A DNA stretch of 47,849 nt from Acidimicrobiia bacterium. GTDB lineage: Bacteria > Actinomycetota > Acidimicrobiia > Spongiisociales > Spongiisociaceae. The notes beneath the pieces were generated by a model. That model saw only the letters and a list, made by a program, of their open reading frames with translations. It did no database searches and was not told where the DNA came from. The stretch lies in the NCBI GenBank assembly GCA_021296345.1, contig JAGWAN010000012.1, positions 1 through 47,849 of the forward strand. Direction: 5' to 3'. A program made the translations under genes and the position numbers. Positions 17,977 to 26,519 of this stretch are shown here, in pieces (positions within the stretch are counted from its first letter, which is position 1; each line of letters starts with the position of its first letter).

Positions 17977-18354
17977 TTGTCGGCGGCGTTGACGGCCTCG
18001 GTCCATAGCTGGCTGGGCTGGGCGGTGGTGGTGGTCTGCGGGCTGGCCGGTCTGGTCGCTCTCGGCTACCACTTCGGCCGGCGCAGGCCCGACGCGGCGT
18101 TCAAATCGATGGTCTCGGTGTGCGTGGTGAGTGCGGTCCTGCAGGTGGGGCTGGGGCTGGTGCTCTTCGCCCGGGACATGGAGCCGGGATCCATCCACAT
18201 GTTCTACGGCTTCGTGATCCTGTTGACCCTGACCTTCGTCTACATCTACCGTGTCCAGTTCGAGCGCCGTCCCGCCCTCTACTGGGGGTTGGCCCTGCTC
18301 TTCATGATGGGGCTCGGGCTGCGAGGCATCTCCAGCTTCGGCGCCAGCTTTTGA
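17977..18354 (+). CDS. Small four-helix membrane protein, function unknown
   Basis: 125 residues with four clear hydrophobic helices: near 13-31, 46-64, 72-89 and 101-117. Between them are an RRRPDAAFK cytoplasmic loop and the segment SIHMFYGFVILL. I do not recognise the family. The TTG start has AGGA four bases upstream. It follows the acyl-CoA ligase by 39 bases on the same strand and precedes a DUF2237 gene. Confidence 0.6.
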   Translation: MSAALTASVHSWLGWAVVVVCGLAGLVALGYHFGRRRPDAAFKSMVSVCVVSAVLQVGLGLVLFARDMEPGSIHMFYGFVILLTLTFVYIYRVQFERRPALYWGLALLFMMGLGLRGISSFGASF

Positions 18355-18416
18355 CCGGTCGCCGGTCCGGCCGCCTCCCGTCCCGCGGCGCTTCCCGATC
18401 TGGCACAATGCGGTGG

Positions 18417-18779
18417 ATGGCACACAACGTACTGGGCGGGGAACTCGAACTCTGCTCGCTCGATCCCCTGACCGGATGGTGGCGGGACGGCTGCTGCAAC
18501 ACGGACCAGAACGATCACGGTGTCCACACGGTGTGTGTGGTGGTGACCGACGAGTTCCTTGAGTTCTCGAGATCGGTGGGCAACGACCTGTCCACCCCGA
18601 TGCCCATCCACCGCTTCCCCGGGCTCAAGGCGGGGGACAGATGGTGCCTGTGTGCGGCCCGCTGGGTGGAGGCCAAGCGCGCCGGCATGGCTCCCGACGT
18701 GGTGCTTGAAGCTACCCACGCCCGGACCCTGGAGTGGGCCGATCTGGCCGATCTGGAAGCCCATCGGGCATACCTCTAG
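18417..18779 (+). CDS. DUF2237 family protein
   Basis: Small soluble protein (120 residues) matching the DUF2237 family: NVLGGELELCSLDPLTGWWRDG at the start, then CCNTDQNDHGVHTVCVVVTDEFLEF, GNDLSTPMP, FPGLKAGDRWCLCAARW and VVLEATH. The molecular function is not known. Several conserved Cys and His hint at metal or redox chemistry but that is inference. ATG 18417 is chosen; ATG 18408 would add three residues. CACAAT seven bases before the ATG could be a -10 of a leaderless transcript. Confidence 0.88.
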   Translation: MAHNVLGGELELCSLDPLTGWWRDGCCNTDQNDHGVHTVCVVVTDEFLEFSRSVGNDLSTPMPIHRFPGLKAGDRWCLCAARWVEAKRAGMAPDVVLEATHARTLEWADLADLEAHRAYL

Positions 18780-18786
18780 ACGGTTA

Positions 18787-18830
18787 GTTCCAAGGGGTGG
18801 CTATCGCCTACGACCGATAAACCTTGGAAC
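18787..18830. repeat. Inverted repeat downstream of DUF2237 gene
   Basis: GTTCCAAGG at 18787-18795 and its exact complement CCTTGGAAC at 18822-18830, separated by 26 bases. No T-run follows, so it is a weak terminator candidate at best; it could also be a protein-binding site before the thiol redox operon. Confidence 0.4.
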
Positions 18831-18918
18831 AGATCATCTAGGCGCGAAGGTGGATCCGCTGGCCACCGACCGGTACAACTAGTATCTGCCGTCGGTCTCT
18901 CCCTGGTGGTGTGTAGTC

Positions 18919-19449
18919 GTGGTCCTGCTCTTCTCGCTGCTGAGCCTGCTGGCGCTGGCCGCTTCCCTCGGGCTGGTCGCGATGATGGCCCGCCCCGGTC
19001 TCAGAACGACCGCGGTACGCGAGCTGGGTGGCTATGCCCTCCCCGTGGCGGCGACGGTGGCGACGGTATCCACGCTCGGCTCGCTACACCTGTCCGAGGT
19101 GGAGGGGTTCGTTCCCTGCCTGCTCTGCTGGGTGCAGCGAGGGTTCATGTACCCGCTGGTGCTGCTCCTGGCCTGGGCGATCGCCAGGCCGACCCGGGTG
19201 GTCCAGCTGCTGGTCCTCATCATGTCGATCGGCGGCGCCCTGACCGCCGCCTACCACTACGGGGAGCAGCAGGGATGGTGGGGCGGATCCGAGGAGTTTT
19301 GCTCGGCGGCGGCGCCCTGCACGTTCGTATGGGTCCGGCAATTCGGATTCATGTCGATACCCTTCATGGCGTTCACCGGATTCTGCCTGATCGCCCTGCT
19401 GGTGGCGTTGCACATGAACAGGCCGGTTAGAGCGACCAGTCACGACTGA
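18919..19449 (+). CDS. DsbB-like disulfide bond formation protein
   Basis: Integral membrane protein of 176 residues with four to five helices. The motif FVPCLLCWVQRGFMYPL near residue 66 carries the C-x2-C pair and the W-Q-R that contact quinone in DsbB/BdbC. A second Cys pair, FCSAAAPC, sits in the other extracytoplasmic loop. It would pass electrons from a thiol oxidoreductase to the quinone pool, oxidising cysteines outside the membrane. It starts with GTG, and the thioredoxin-like gene follows after 21 bases as a probable functional partner. Confidence 0.88.
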   Translation: MVLLFSLLSLLALAASLGLVAMMARPGLRTTAVRELGGYALPVAATVATVSTLGSLHLSEVEGFVPCLLCWVQRGFMYPLVLLLAWAIARPTRVVQLLVLIMSIGGALTAAYHYGEQQGWWGGSEEFCSAAAPCTFVWVRQFGFMSIPFMAFTGFCLIALLVALHMNRPVRATSHD

Positions 19450-19470
19450 GAACGAAGAGGAGAGTGCCGA

Positions 19471-20196
19471 ATGGCAAGGACGGGAGGCAAGAGAAGCCAG
19501 CCCAAGGCGCGACCTGCGGCCGCGCCCGCCCCGGTGCGGGCGACGCTGCCCACGGCGGAAGAAGAGCAGCCGACCGGGCGGGGGAAGAAGAGCATGCTGG
19601 CTGGTGGCGCCCTGGTGGCGGTGGCCGTGCTGGTGGTGTTGGCGATCAACCTGGCCACCGAGGAACAGCAGGGCACCGAGGCGGCCGCATTCCTGAGTCC
19701 CGATGTGACCGTGACCGGCTCCCCCCTGGCCCCCTTCGCAGGCGCTGCCCAGGACGGTTCCATCGGCGCCCTCGCTCCGGAGATACGGTCGACGGATTTC
19801 GCCGGGGCGCCGATCTCGATCGAGCACGACGGCACCCCCAAGCTGATCCTCTTCCTGGCCCACTGGTGCGAATTCTGCCGCAGGGAAGTGCCCGCCCTGC
19901 AGAGCTGGATCAACGCCAACGGGATTCCGGAGGGCGTCGAACTGGTATCGGTAGCCACATCGAACAGCGAGATCCGGCCGAACTATCCACCTAGTGCCTG
20001 GCTCGAGCGAGAAGGCTGGACCGCGCCGGTACTGGTGGACGATGAGGCCGGCCGCATCGCCCAGGCATACGGCCTGACCTCCTTCCCGTTTTACGTGGCC
20101 GTGAACGGATCGGGGGAGGTGCAGGGTCGGTTGGCGGGCGAACAGCCGCCGTCGAACGTGGCGGCAATCCTGGCAGCCCTGGCGGAAGGCGGATAG
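19471..20196 (+). CDS. Membrane-anchored TlpA/ResA-like thioredoxin
   Basis: 241 residues. A basic, Ala/Pro-rich N-terminus is followed by one transmembrane anchor (LAGGALVAVAVLVVLAINLA, near 43-62), placing the thioredoxin fold outside the membrane. The active site HWCEFCRREVPAL has the C-x2-C pair near residue 133-136, and TSFPFYV supplies the cis-proline. ATG 19471 is preceded by GAGGAG. Pairing with the DsbB-like gene suggests extracytoplasmic disulfide formation, though a reducing role in cytochrome maturation is also known for this family. Confidence 0.88.
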   Translation: MARTGGKRSQPKARPAAAPAPVRATLPTAEEEQPTGRGKKSMLAGGALVAVAVLVVLAINLATEEQQGTEAAAFLSPDVTVTGSPLAPFAGAAQDGSIGALAPEIRSTDFAGAPISIEHDGTPKLILFLAHWCEFCRREVPALQSWINANGIPEGVELVSVATSNSEIRPNYPPSAWLEREGWTAPVLVDDEAGRIAQAYGLTSFPFYVAVNGSGEVQGRLAGEQPPSNVAAILAALAEGG

Positions 20197-20199
20197 GGC

Positions 20200-22173
20200 A
20201 TGCCCACTCCGGCCTGTGTCGATCTCGAGAGCCATGACCTGGCCGCGAATACCATCCGCGCCCTGGCCATGGACGCGGTACAGCGGGCCAATTCGGGCCA
20301 TCCGGGCATGCCGATGGGGATGGCCGATCTCGCCGCCGTCCTCTGGCAGCGCCACCTGGTGGTGGACCCCGACCATCCGCGGTGGCCCGACCGGGATCGG
20401 TTCGTGCTCTCCAACGGGCACGGTTCGATGCTCCTGTACGCGGTTCTCCACCTGTCCGGGTTCCCGGTCACCATGAAAGACCTGATGGACTTCCGCCAGT
20501 GGGGGTCGCCCACCGCCGGCCACCCCGAGTACGGGCCGGAGTTGGGGATCGAGATGACCACCGGGCCCCTCGGGCAGGGTTTCGGAACCGCGGTCGGAAT
20601 GGCGATGGCCGAGGCCCACCTCAACGCGGTGTTCGGGGATGATCTGGTGGACCACCGCACCTGGGCATTCGTGTCGGACGGTGATCTGATGGAGGGCATC
20701 TCCGCGGAGACGGCGTCCCTGGCCGGACATCTGGGTCTGGGCAAGCTCGTATACGTGTACGACGACAACCGCATCTCGATAGATGGCCCCACCGACCTGG
20801 CGTTCAGCGAGGACGTGGCGGCGCGCTTCGGCGCCGTGGGATGGCACACGGTGGAGGTCGACGGTCACGACCCGATCGCCATAGACGAGGCGTACACCGC
20901 GGCCTGTGCGGCGACCGATCGTCCTTCCCTGGTGATCGCCCGGACCCACATCGGTAAGGGCGCACCCACCAAGGAGGACACGGCAGGCGCCCACGGCGCG
21001 CCGCTCGGCCCCGCCGAGATCGCCGGGTGGCGCAGTGGCGCGGGCTGGCCCGATGAGGACTTCCACGTTCCCGCCGGTGTGGCCGAGCACTTCGGCGCTG
21101 GTATGGATCGGGGCCGCGCCGCCCGGATCCGCTGGCAGGATCGGTTCCGGGCCGCCACCGGTGCAGATCCCGAATTGGAAGCCCGCTGGTCGGCCTACCA
21201 CTCTCCCGAGCGGGTGAGCCTGGAAGGACCGGGATTCGAGGTCGGCGCCGGGATGGCCACCCGGGCGGCGATGGGCGCCATCTTCGACGAGATCGGGGGC
21301 CGGGTCGCCGGGTTGATCGGAGGATCCGCCGACCTGGTGGAGTCGACCAAGACCGAGGTGTCGGAGGGAGGGAGCTTCTCGCGCTCCAATCCGGCCGGGC
21401 GCAACCTCCATTTCGGGGTGCGCGAGCACGCCATGGGGACCATCGTCAACGGTCTCGCCCTCCACGGCGGGTTGCGGCCCTACGGCGCCACATTCTTCGT
21501 TTTCAGCGACTACATGCGTCCTGCCATCCGGCTCTCCGCCCTCATGGACATTCCCTCGATCTGGGTCTTCACCCACGAGTCGGTGTTCCTGGGGGAGGAC
21601 GGCCCCACCCATCAGCCCATCGAGCACTTGGCCGCCATGCGAGCCATGCCGAATATGGCGGTGTTCCGGCCCGCCGATGCGGGAGAGATGCTGGAATCGT
21701 GGGAGACGGTGCTCAACCGGAGCCATCCGGCTGTCATCCTCGGAACCCGCCAGGCTGTGCCTGTACTGGACCGTTCCGGACGGGAGGGCGGCGTGGCGCG
21801 AGGCGCCTACGTGTTGCGCGACGGCGATGGAGCAGTGGTGATCGCCACCGGCTCCGAGGTCTCGGTTGCGCTGGAAGCGGCGGACCTGCTGGCCCATGAC
21901 CACTCGATCCGGGTGGTGAGCATGCCGTGTACGGAGCTCTTCCTAGAGCAGCCGGAGGACTACCGCCGCGAGGTGCTGGGGAACGGTCTACCGGTTGCCA
22001 GCGTGGAAGCCGGGTCGACCTTCGGCTGGTCGCGGTTCACGGGACCGGGCGGGCTGAACATCGGCATCGACCGATTCGGTGCGTCGGCGCCGGCCGGCCG
22101 GATCGCCGAGGAGATGGGGCTTACCGGTCCGGCGGTGGCGCGGCGCCTGGCAACCTGGCTCCGAGGCGCCTAA
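20200..22173 (+). CDS. tkt: Transketolase
   Basis: Thiamine-diphosphate enzyme of the pentose phosphate pathway transferring two-carbon units between sugar phosphates. At 657 residues it is of normal full length. Visible features: [13 protein letters not shown] near 28, [21 protein letters not shown], the TPP-binding [13 protein letters not shown] near 161, [18 protein letters not shown], the catalytic Glu in FGVREHAMG near 410, and the C-terminal [11 protein letters not shown]. It starts three bases after the thioredoxin-like gene and may be cotranscribed with it. Confidence 0.97.
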   Translation: MPTPACVDLESHDLAANTIRALAMDAVQRANSGHPGMPMGMADLAAVLWQRHLVVDPDHPRWPDRDRFVLSNGHGSMLLYAVLHLSGFPVTMKDLMDFRQWGSPTAGHPEYGPELGIEMTTGPLGQGFGTAVGMAMAEAHLNAVFGDDLVDHRTWAFVSDGDLMEGISAETASLAGHLGLGKLVYVYDDNRISIDGPTDLAFSEDVAARFGAVGWHTVEVDGHDPIAIDEAYTAACAATDRPSLVIARTHIGKGAPTKEDTAGAHGAPLGPAEIAGWRSGAGWPDEDFHVPAGVAEHFGAGMDRGRAARIRWQDRFRAATGADPELEARWSAYHSPERVSLEGPGFEVGAGMATRAAMGAIFDEIGGRVAGLIGGSADLVESTKTEVSEGGSFSRSNPAGRNLHFGVREHAMGTIVNGLALHGGLRPYGATFFVFSDYMRPAIRLSALMDIPSIWVFTHESVFLGEDGPTHQPIEHLAAMRAMPNMAVFRPADAGEMLESWETVLNRSHPAVILGTRQAVPVLDRSGREGGVARGAYVLRDGDGAVVIATGSEVSVALEAADLLAHDHSIRVVSMPCTELFLEQPEDYRREVLGNGLPVASVEAGSTFGWSRFTGPGGLNIGIDRFGASAPAGRIAEEMGLTGPAVARRLATWLRGA

Positions 22174-22187
22174 GGCGCGCCGGCTCC

Positions 22188-22601
22188 CTATGGGAGGATC
22201 TCGAAGGTGGGTGTGTGAATGGGCCGGACGATGGAGAAGTGCCGCCGGTCCAGCGTAATGATCCTGGTGACGCCCAGACGCTCCGCGGTGGCGACGACCG
22301 ACGCGTCAACGGTTCCGAGCGATTGATCGCTGTATCGATGGACGAGTTCGGCTATGCGCAACCAGTCGCCTGCGTTGACCGGCTCGACGTCGAGGTCGCC
22401 CGCGGCCAGATCTCCGAGAAAACGTACCTCTGCCGATGTGCCAAGACGGGTCTCTATCAGATAGCACACTTCGGTTATCACTAAAGTTGGCACGATCAGC
22501 CGGCCGTGGTACCCGCGCAGGAGTGTTAGGCAGGCATCATGGTGGCGATCGTCGGCGTCTACGTAGGCGTAAAGAGGTCCCGCGTCTACGAGGGCGGCTA
22601 T
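22188..22601 (-). CDS. vapC: VapC-like PIN-domain toxin, start codon unusual or lost
   Basis: PIN-domain ribonuclease of a type II toxin-antitoxin pair. The complete PIN fold is visible only if reading begins at about 22601: the first catalytic Asp (ALVDAGPLYAYVD), the Glu in ITEVCYL, the Asp in SLGTVDASVVA and TLDRRHF are all present, giving 137 residues, a normal VapC length. The frame contains no ATG, GTG or TTG before the GTG at 22493, which would drop the first Asp. The only codon at the expected place is ATA at 22601-22599, overlapping the antitoxin TAG as ATAG. Either an ATA start is used or the toxin is silenced by a point change. Confidence 0.72.
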   Translation of the reverse strand: MAALVDAGPLYAYVDADDRHHDACLTLLRGYHGRLIVPTLVITEVCYLIETRLGTSAEVRFLGDLAAGDLDVEPVNAGDWLRIAELVHRYSDQSLGTVDASVVATAERLGVTRIITLDRRHFSIVRPIHTPTFEILP

Positions 22602-22819
22602 TGAGCCACCTCCGACGCCAGGATTTCTTCGATCCGTTCGGAGATGTCGGTCCTTCCGCTACGTCCGGCCCCGGCCGCCTTGAGGTGCCGAACTCGCGTG
22701 CCCAGGTGATCTTCGATGGCTTCTCGCGTGATCTCCGAAATAGTGATGCCGCGACGCTCTGCCTCGTGCCGCAGCATGGCGTCGATACGGTCGGGGAGTT
22801 TGACGGTCGTCCGTTTCAT
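22598..22819 (-). CDS. vapB: VapB-like ribbon-helix-helix antitoxin
   Basis: 73 residues. The N-terminal ribbon MKRTTVKLPDRIDAML and helices RRGITISEITREAIEDHL are typical of RHH antitoxins that bind DNA as dimers and repress their own operon. The C-terminal region (TDISERIEEILASEV) would wrap the toxin. ATG 22819 is chosen because it begins the ribbon strand; an upstream start at 22843 adds eight residues. The stop overlaps the apparent toxin start. Confidence 0.82.
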   Translation of the reverse strand: MKRTTVKLPDRIDAMLRHEAERRGITISEITREAIEDHLGTRVRHLKAAGAGRSGRTDISERIEEILASEVAQ

Positions 22820-22925
22820 GATATGCCAGCATACCACCCCCAAGGCTCTCCGTGGCCATGAGCCGTGACGGCAGCGAGTACCTGACGGTCGGTAGCCGCT
22901 ACCAGTCCTGCCGATCGTCGGCGCG

Positions 22926-22931
22926 TAGAAT
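22926..22931 (+). promoter_or_regulatory. Possible leaderless promoter -10 of the glycan export operon
   Basis: TAGAAT ends eight bases before the GTG start of the ABC permease, the spacing at which actinobacterial leaderless transcripts begin on the start codon. There is no ribosome binding site before that GTG, which supports the idea, but no good -35 is seen. Confidence 0.35.
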
Positions 22932-22939
22932 CGGCCGGC

Positions 22940-23773
22940 GTGTCGACAGTAACCGCCGATCAGGTCCCCAGCCTCTCAGCGTGGCGTAACTACGCCCGGA
23001 ACCTGTGGCGCTGGCGTGAGTTCGGCTGGTTCCTGGCTATGGGCAACCTGAAGGCCCGGAACGCCTCTACCTCCCTGGGGTTGGTCTGGTGGATGCTGAA
23101 CCCTCTAATCATGGCGGCCGTCTACTTCCTGGTGTTCGGTCTGATCCTGGACGGGCGGCGCGGCGAGCCGCAGTTCATCGCCTGGCTCCTGTCCGGGGTG
23201 TTCGCCTTCAACTACACCGCCACCGCCATGACCTCGGGCGCCAACAGCATCCTGGCCAACCGCCGCCTCCTGGTGAACATCCGCTTTCCCCGCCTGATCC
23301 TGCCGATCTCCGCCATCATCGAGACCGGGGTCGGCTTCCTGATGTCGATCGCCGTCTACTACCTCATCGTCTGGCCGGCTGACGGCGTGTCGCCTGGCAT
23401 CACCCTGCTCTGGCTACCGGTCGCCCTCGCCCTCCACACAGTCTTCAACCTGGGGCTGGCCGGATGGACCGCTCGCCTCGCCATCCCGTTCCGGGACATC
23501 AACAACCTGATTCCGCACGTGACGAGGCTGTGGCTCTACCTTTCCCCGATCATATGGCCTCTGACCTTCCTGCGGGATCGTGGCGGTCTGGTCGAGGACC
23601 TGGCGGTGCTGAACCCGATGTACGGGATCCTCTCGTTCTACCGGATGGCCCTGATGGGCAGGGAATTGGACACCGGTGCCTTCGTCCTGGCGTTGCTGTG
23701 GACGCTATTGCTCGGCGGGGGCGGCATCCTCAGTTTCGTTCGGCATGAGGGCAACATGGTCCGGCATCTATGA
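22940..23773 (+). CDS. ABC-2 type polysaccharide export permease (Wzm/TagG-like)
   Basis: Membrane subunit of an ABC exporter for lipid-linked glycans. 277 residues; an amphipathic N-terminus leads into [20 protein letters not shown] and [13 protein letters not shown], characteristic of Wzm/TagG permeases, followed by six hydrophobic helices. The segment [17 protein letters not shown] is the usual coupling region. The stop overlaps the start of the ATPase gene (ATGA). With the following ATPase and the sugar genes it exports a polymer assembled in the cytoplasm. Confidence 0.91.
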   Translation: MSTVTADQVPSLSAWRNYARNLWRWREFGWFLAMGNLKARNASTSLGLVWWMLNPLIMAAVYFLVFGLILDGRRGEPQFIAWLLSGVFAFNYTATAMTSGANSILANRRLLVNIRFPRLILPISAIIETGVGFLMSIAVYYLIVWPADGVSPGITLLWLPVALALHTVFNLGLAGWTARLAIPFRDINNLIPHVTRLWLYLSPIIWPLTFLRDRGGLVEDLAVLNPMYGILSFYRMALMGRELDTGAFVLALLWTLLLGGGGILSFVRHEGNMVRHL

Positions 23774-24525
23774 CGGTATCGCGAGCACGACAGGCCATCA
23801 GGGTCAGCGGGGTAGGGGTCCGTTACCGCTCCTACCTCGACCGTGCCTCGACCTTCCGGCGGGTGGTGGCCCGGCGCCGGCTCAGGCAGACCACCACAGT
23901 GGTGGCTCTCGATGATGTCTCTTTCGAGGTGGAGTGGGGAGAGACCATGGGCCTGGTGGGTGACAACGGGGCCGGCAAGAGCACGCTGCTGCGGGTCATC
24001 GCCCGAACCATGCGCCCCGACGCCGGCTCGGTGGTGGTGAACGGTGAGACCTCCACTCTCCTCCAGCTAGGAGCAGGGTTCAACCACGAGCTATCCGGGC
24101 GGCGCAACGTCTACCTGAGCGGCCTGGCCCACGGCCTGGCCCGGGCGGAGGTATCCCGGCTGTTCGATGACATCGTGGCCTACGCGGGGCTGGGCGAGGC
24201 TATCGACCGCCCGATCAAGTCCTACTCGTCGGGCATGGTATCCCGGCTGGCCTTTTCGATCTCCATCCACCTGCTCCCCGACATCCTGCTGCTGGACGAG
24301 GTGCTGGCAGTCGGCGACGCCGGCTTCCGGAAGAAGAGCCAGGCAGCCATGAGAGAACTGCTCGGGCAGGGCGGGGCGGTGATGGTGGCCAGCCACGTGC
24401 TCAGCGGCATGGCCGAGATGTGTGATCGGGTGCTGTGGTTGGAGCGGGGGAGGGTCCGGGACCTGGGGCCCGCCGAAGCGGTGATCGAGGCCTACAGCCG
24501 GGCATCCCCGTCCGCGCCCCGGTGA
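23770..24525 (+). CDS. ABC polysaccharide export ATP-binding protein (Wzt/TagH-like)
   Basis: Energises glycan export with the upstream permease. 251 residues with Walker [12 protein letters not shown] near 64, a Q-loop region [20 protein letters not shown] typical of Wzt/TagH, signature-like [12 protein letters not shown] and Walker [14 protein letters not shown]. It ends after the nucleotide-binding domain: the C-terminal carbohydrate-binding domain of O-antigen Wzt proteins is absent, so chain-end recognition is not expected from this subunit. Confidence 0.93.
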   Translation: MTVSRARQAIRVSGVGVRYRSYLDRASTFRRVVARRRLRQTTTVVALDDVSFEVEWGETMGLVGDNGAGKSTLLRVIARTMRPDAGSVVVNGETSTLLQLGAGFNHELSGRRNVYLSGLAHGLARAEVSRLFDDIVAYAGLGEAIDRPIKSYSSGMVSRLAFSISIHLLPDILLLDEVLAVGDAGFRKKSQAAMRELLGQGGAVMVASHVLSGMAEMCDRVLWLERGRVRDLGPAEAVIEAYSRASPSAPR

Positions 24526-24562
24526 GATCCGGACACCGGCACGGCGCCGAGGGTCGGATGCC

Positions 24563-25627
24563 ATGATCCACGTCTTCATCGGAACCAAGGCCCAGTACAT
24601 CAAGAGCGCGCCGCTGATGTGGGCTATGAAGGAGCAGGGGATCGACTACCGCCTCATCGACTCCGGCCAGCATGCGGAACTGGCCGGCTCGTTCCAGGTG
24701 GAACTGGGCCTGCGGGCCCCCGATGTCCGGCTGGGTGGCAGGACCGACGTAACCACGATCCCGCAGGCGGTGCGGTGGGGGCTCGGGCTCGTCGCCCGGC
24801 TGGTGTCGCGCCGGCGGACTTTCGAGCAGGTGTTCGGGGGCGTGGATGGCGTGTGCGTGGTTCACGGTGATACTCCCTCCACGCTGCTGAGCATGATGAT
24901 GGCTCGCCGAGCCGGGCTGGCGGTGGCACATCTGGAGGCGGGGCTGAGATCCGGGCGTTGGTTGCATCCGTTCCCCGAGGAGATGATCCGCTACCTCGTG
25001 GCCCGGCGCGCCGACCTGCTGTTCGCGCCCGGCCGTGATGCGGTGGCCAATCTGGCGGCGATGCGGGTCAAGGGGAGGGTGGTGGCCCTGCCCGCCAACA
25101 CGATCGTGGAAGTGCTCTCCGGGGCGGCTCTGGGCGCAGCCGGTATCGGGCCGGTGATCGTCACCATGCACCGGGTGGAAAACCTGCACCGGCGGCGTCG
25201 GCGGGAGGCGCTCGCCGCGCTGGTGGCGCGTCTGGCCGGGGATAGGCCGGTTCGCTGGATGCTCCACGAGCCGACCACCGGCGCGCTGGGACGGTCCCGG
25301 CTGGATGGTCTCGAGCGGGCCGGCGTCGAGCTCAGAGGTCTGGCCGGACACACCGAATTCGTGGAGATGCTGGCTGCGGCGCCGTTCGTGATAACTGACG
25401 GGGGCTCCATCCAGGAGGAGTGCGCCCTGCTCGGGGTTCCCACCCTGCTGTGGCGTAAGCACACCGAGCGCCCCGACGGAGTGGGGGCCAACGTGGTGGT
25501 GAGCCGCTACGAACCGGCCGTCATCGAGGCGTTCCTGGAGGATCCTGACCGGCATCGTAGAACGCCCCGGATCCCGGACGTGTCTCCGGGGGCTCGGGCT
25601 CTCGAAGCGCTTGCCGAGTGGCGATGA
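24563..25627 (+). CDS. wecB: UDP-GlcNAc 2-epimerase family protein
   Basis: 354 residues of the WecB/MnaA family, which converts UDP-GlcNAc to UDP-ManNAc for surface polymers. Visible family segments: IHVFIGTKAQYIKSAPLM at the start, CVVHGDTPSTL, VAHLEAGLRSG, MHRVENLH and FVITDGGSIQEECALLGVPTLLWR. Some members act as hydrolysing epimerases or on other UDP-sugars, so the product is inferred. It starts 37 bases after the exporter ATPase. Its last 107 bases overlap the 3' end of the opposite-strand gene. Confidence 0.87.
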   Translation: MIHVFIGTKAQYIKSAPLMWAMKEQGIDYRLIDSGQHAELAGSFQVELGLRAPDVRLGGRTDVTTIPQAVRWGLGLVARLVSRRRTFEQVFGGVDGVCVVHGDTPSTLLSMMMARRAGLAVAHLEAGLRSGRWLHPFPEEMIRYLVARRADLLFAPGRDAVANLAAMRVKGRVVALPANTIVEVLSGAALGAAGIGPVIVTMHRVENLHRRRRREALAALVARLAGDRPVRWMLHEPTTGALGRSRLDGLERAGVELRGLAGHTEFVEMLAAAPFVITDGGSIQEECALLGVPTLLWRKHTERPDGVGANVVVSRYEPAVIEAFLEDPDRHRRTPRIPDVSPGARALEALAEWR

Positions 25628-26519
25628 ACTCGGCGGTCGAGGTGGCGACGAAGTCCCGTGCCAGGAGCACCAGCCGGTAGCCCCCCAGCACCACCACGGT
25701 CGGGGCCACTCCCTTGGCCTGGAGCACGGTGGCCATCGTCAGCTCGAACACACCGATTCCCTGGGGAGCAAAGGGCGCCAGGAAGCCGATCCCCCAGGTG
25801 AGGAGGAACCCGCCCACCACCAGCGCGGTGCGGAACTCGTCAGCCGCCGGAAAGGCGCGCAGGTACAGCAGGAACGTCAACGCGGACCATCCCCAGAACA
25901 CCAGGTTGATGCCGATCAACCGGAGGTAGCCCCGCCAATCGAGGGCGAACTCTATGCCCCTCCGGGCGGCCAGCCAGGCCATCACGCGACCCCCTCCGCC
26001 CGGCGCCGTCGCGACGATCAGGGCCACGGCGACGAACACCATCCACACGGCGCCGCCGGGGATGCCGCCCGAGAGACCGAGGACAGCCAGCCCGCTCATG
26101 AGCACCACGGTCAGGCTGGTGGCCATTTCGAGGATAGCGGTGGCGCTCAGAGGTCCCACGGGCAGGCCGGCGTTGCGCAACAGCGCGACCCGCCCTACCG
26201 CGAACCAGACCGATCCGGGCACGTACCGGGCCAGCAACGAGCGGGACGCCGCCACGGTGGTCTTCGTGAACAAGTGGGGGGTCTCCAGGCCGTGTCCTTG
26301 GATGTGCAGGCTCACTGTCCAGAACCAGGCGCCAATAAAGATCAGGACGAAGCTGGAGGCCAGCGATGCCACGATCAGCCAGGGCCGGGCGCCGCCTAGC
26401 AAGGTCAACACCTCGTCCCACTCCGTCCTCGCCACCCAACCGATCAGGACCGCCAGCCCGGCCAGATAGGCGACACGGAGTATCTTGAGCAGCCGGGCAA
26501 GCGCCGGGGCCACAGTCAT
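25521..26519 (-). CDS. Flippase-like membrane protein (LPG synthase TM/AglD family)
   Basis: 332 residues with about eight transmembrane helices and the pattern of the UPF0104/lysylphosphatidylglycerol synthase transmembrane family, here without any catalytic soluble domain. Useful segments are SLLARYVPGSVWFAVGR and GFLLTWGIGFLAPFAPQGIGVFEL, the latter typical of the family. Such proteins often accompany glycosyltransferases and may move lipid-linked sugars. Start ATG 26519 overlaps the stop of the pyruvyl transferase gene. The Pro/Arg-rich tail is encoded in the antisense overlap with the epimerase gene. Confidence 0.82.
   Translation of the reverse strand: MTVAPALARLLKILRVAYLAGLAVLIGWVARTEWDEVLTLLGGARPWLIVASLASSFVLIFIGAWFWTVSLHIQGHGLETPHLFTKTTVAASRSLLARYVPGSVWFAVGRVALLRNAGLPVGPLSATAILEMATSLTVVLMSGLAVLGLSGGIPGGAVWMVFVAVALIVATAPGGGGRVMAWLAARRGIEFALDWRGYLRLIGINLVFWGWSALTFLLYLRAFPAADEFRTALVVGGFLLTWGIGFLAPFAPQGIGVFELTMATVLQAKGVAPTVVVLGGYRLVLLARDFVATSTAEFIATRQALREPEPPETRPGSGAFYDAGQDPPGTPR

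Noticed and set aside
16843..18423. 526-codon open frame on - opposite the acyl-CoA ligase
   Set aside because: Antisense shadow; no start signal and no family resemblance.
19084..21903. 939-codon open frame on - opposite the redox pair and transketolase
   Set aside because: Antisense shadow of real genes, His/Gly/Arg-rich with no domain.
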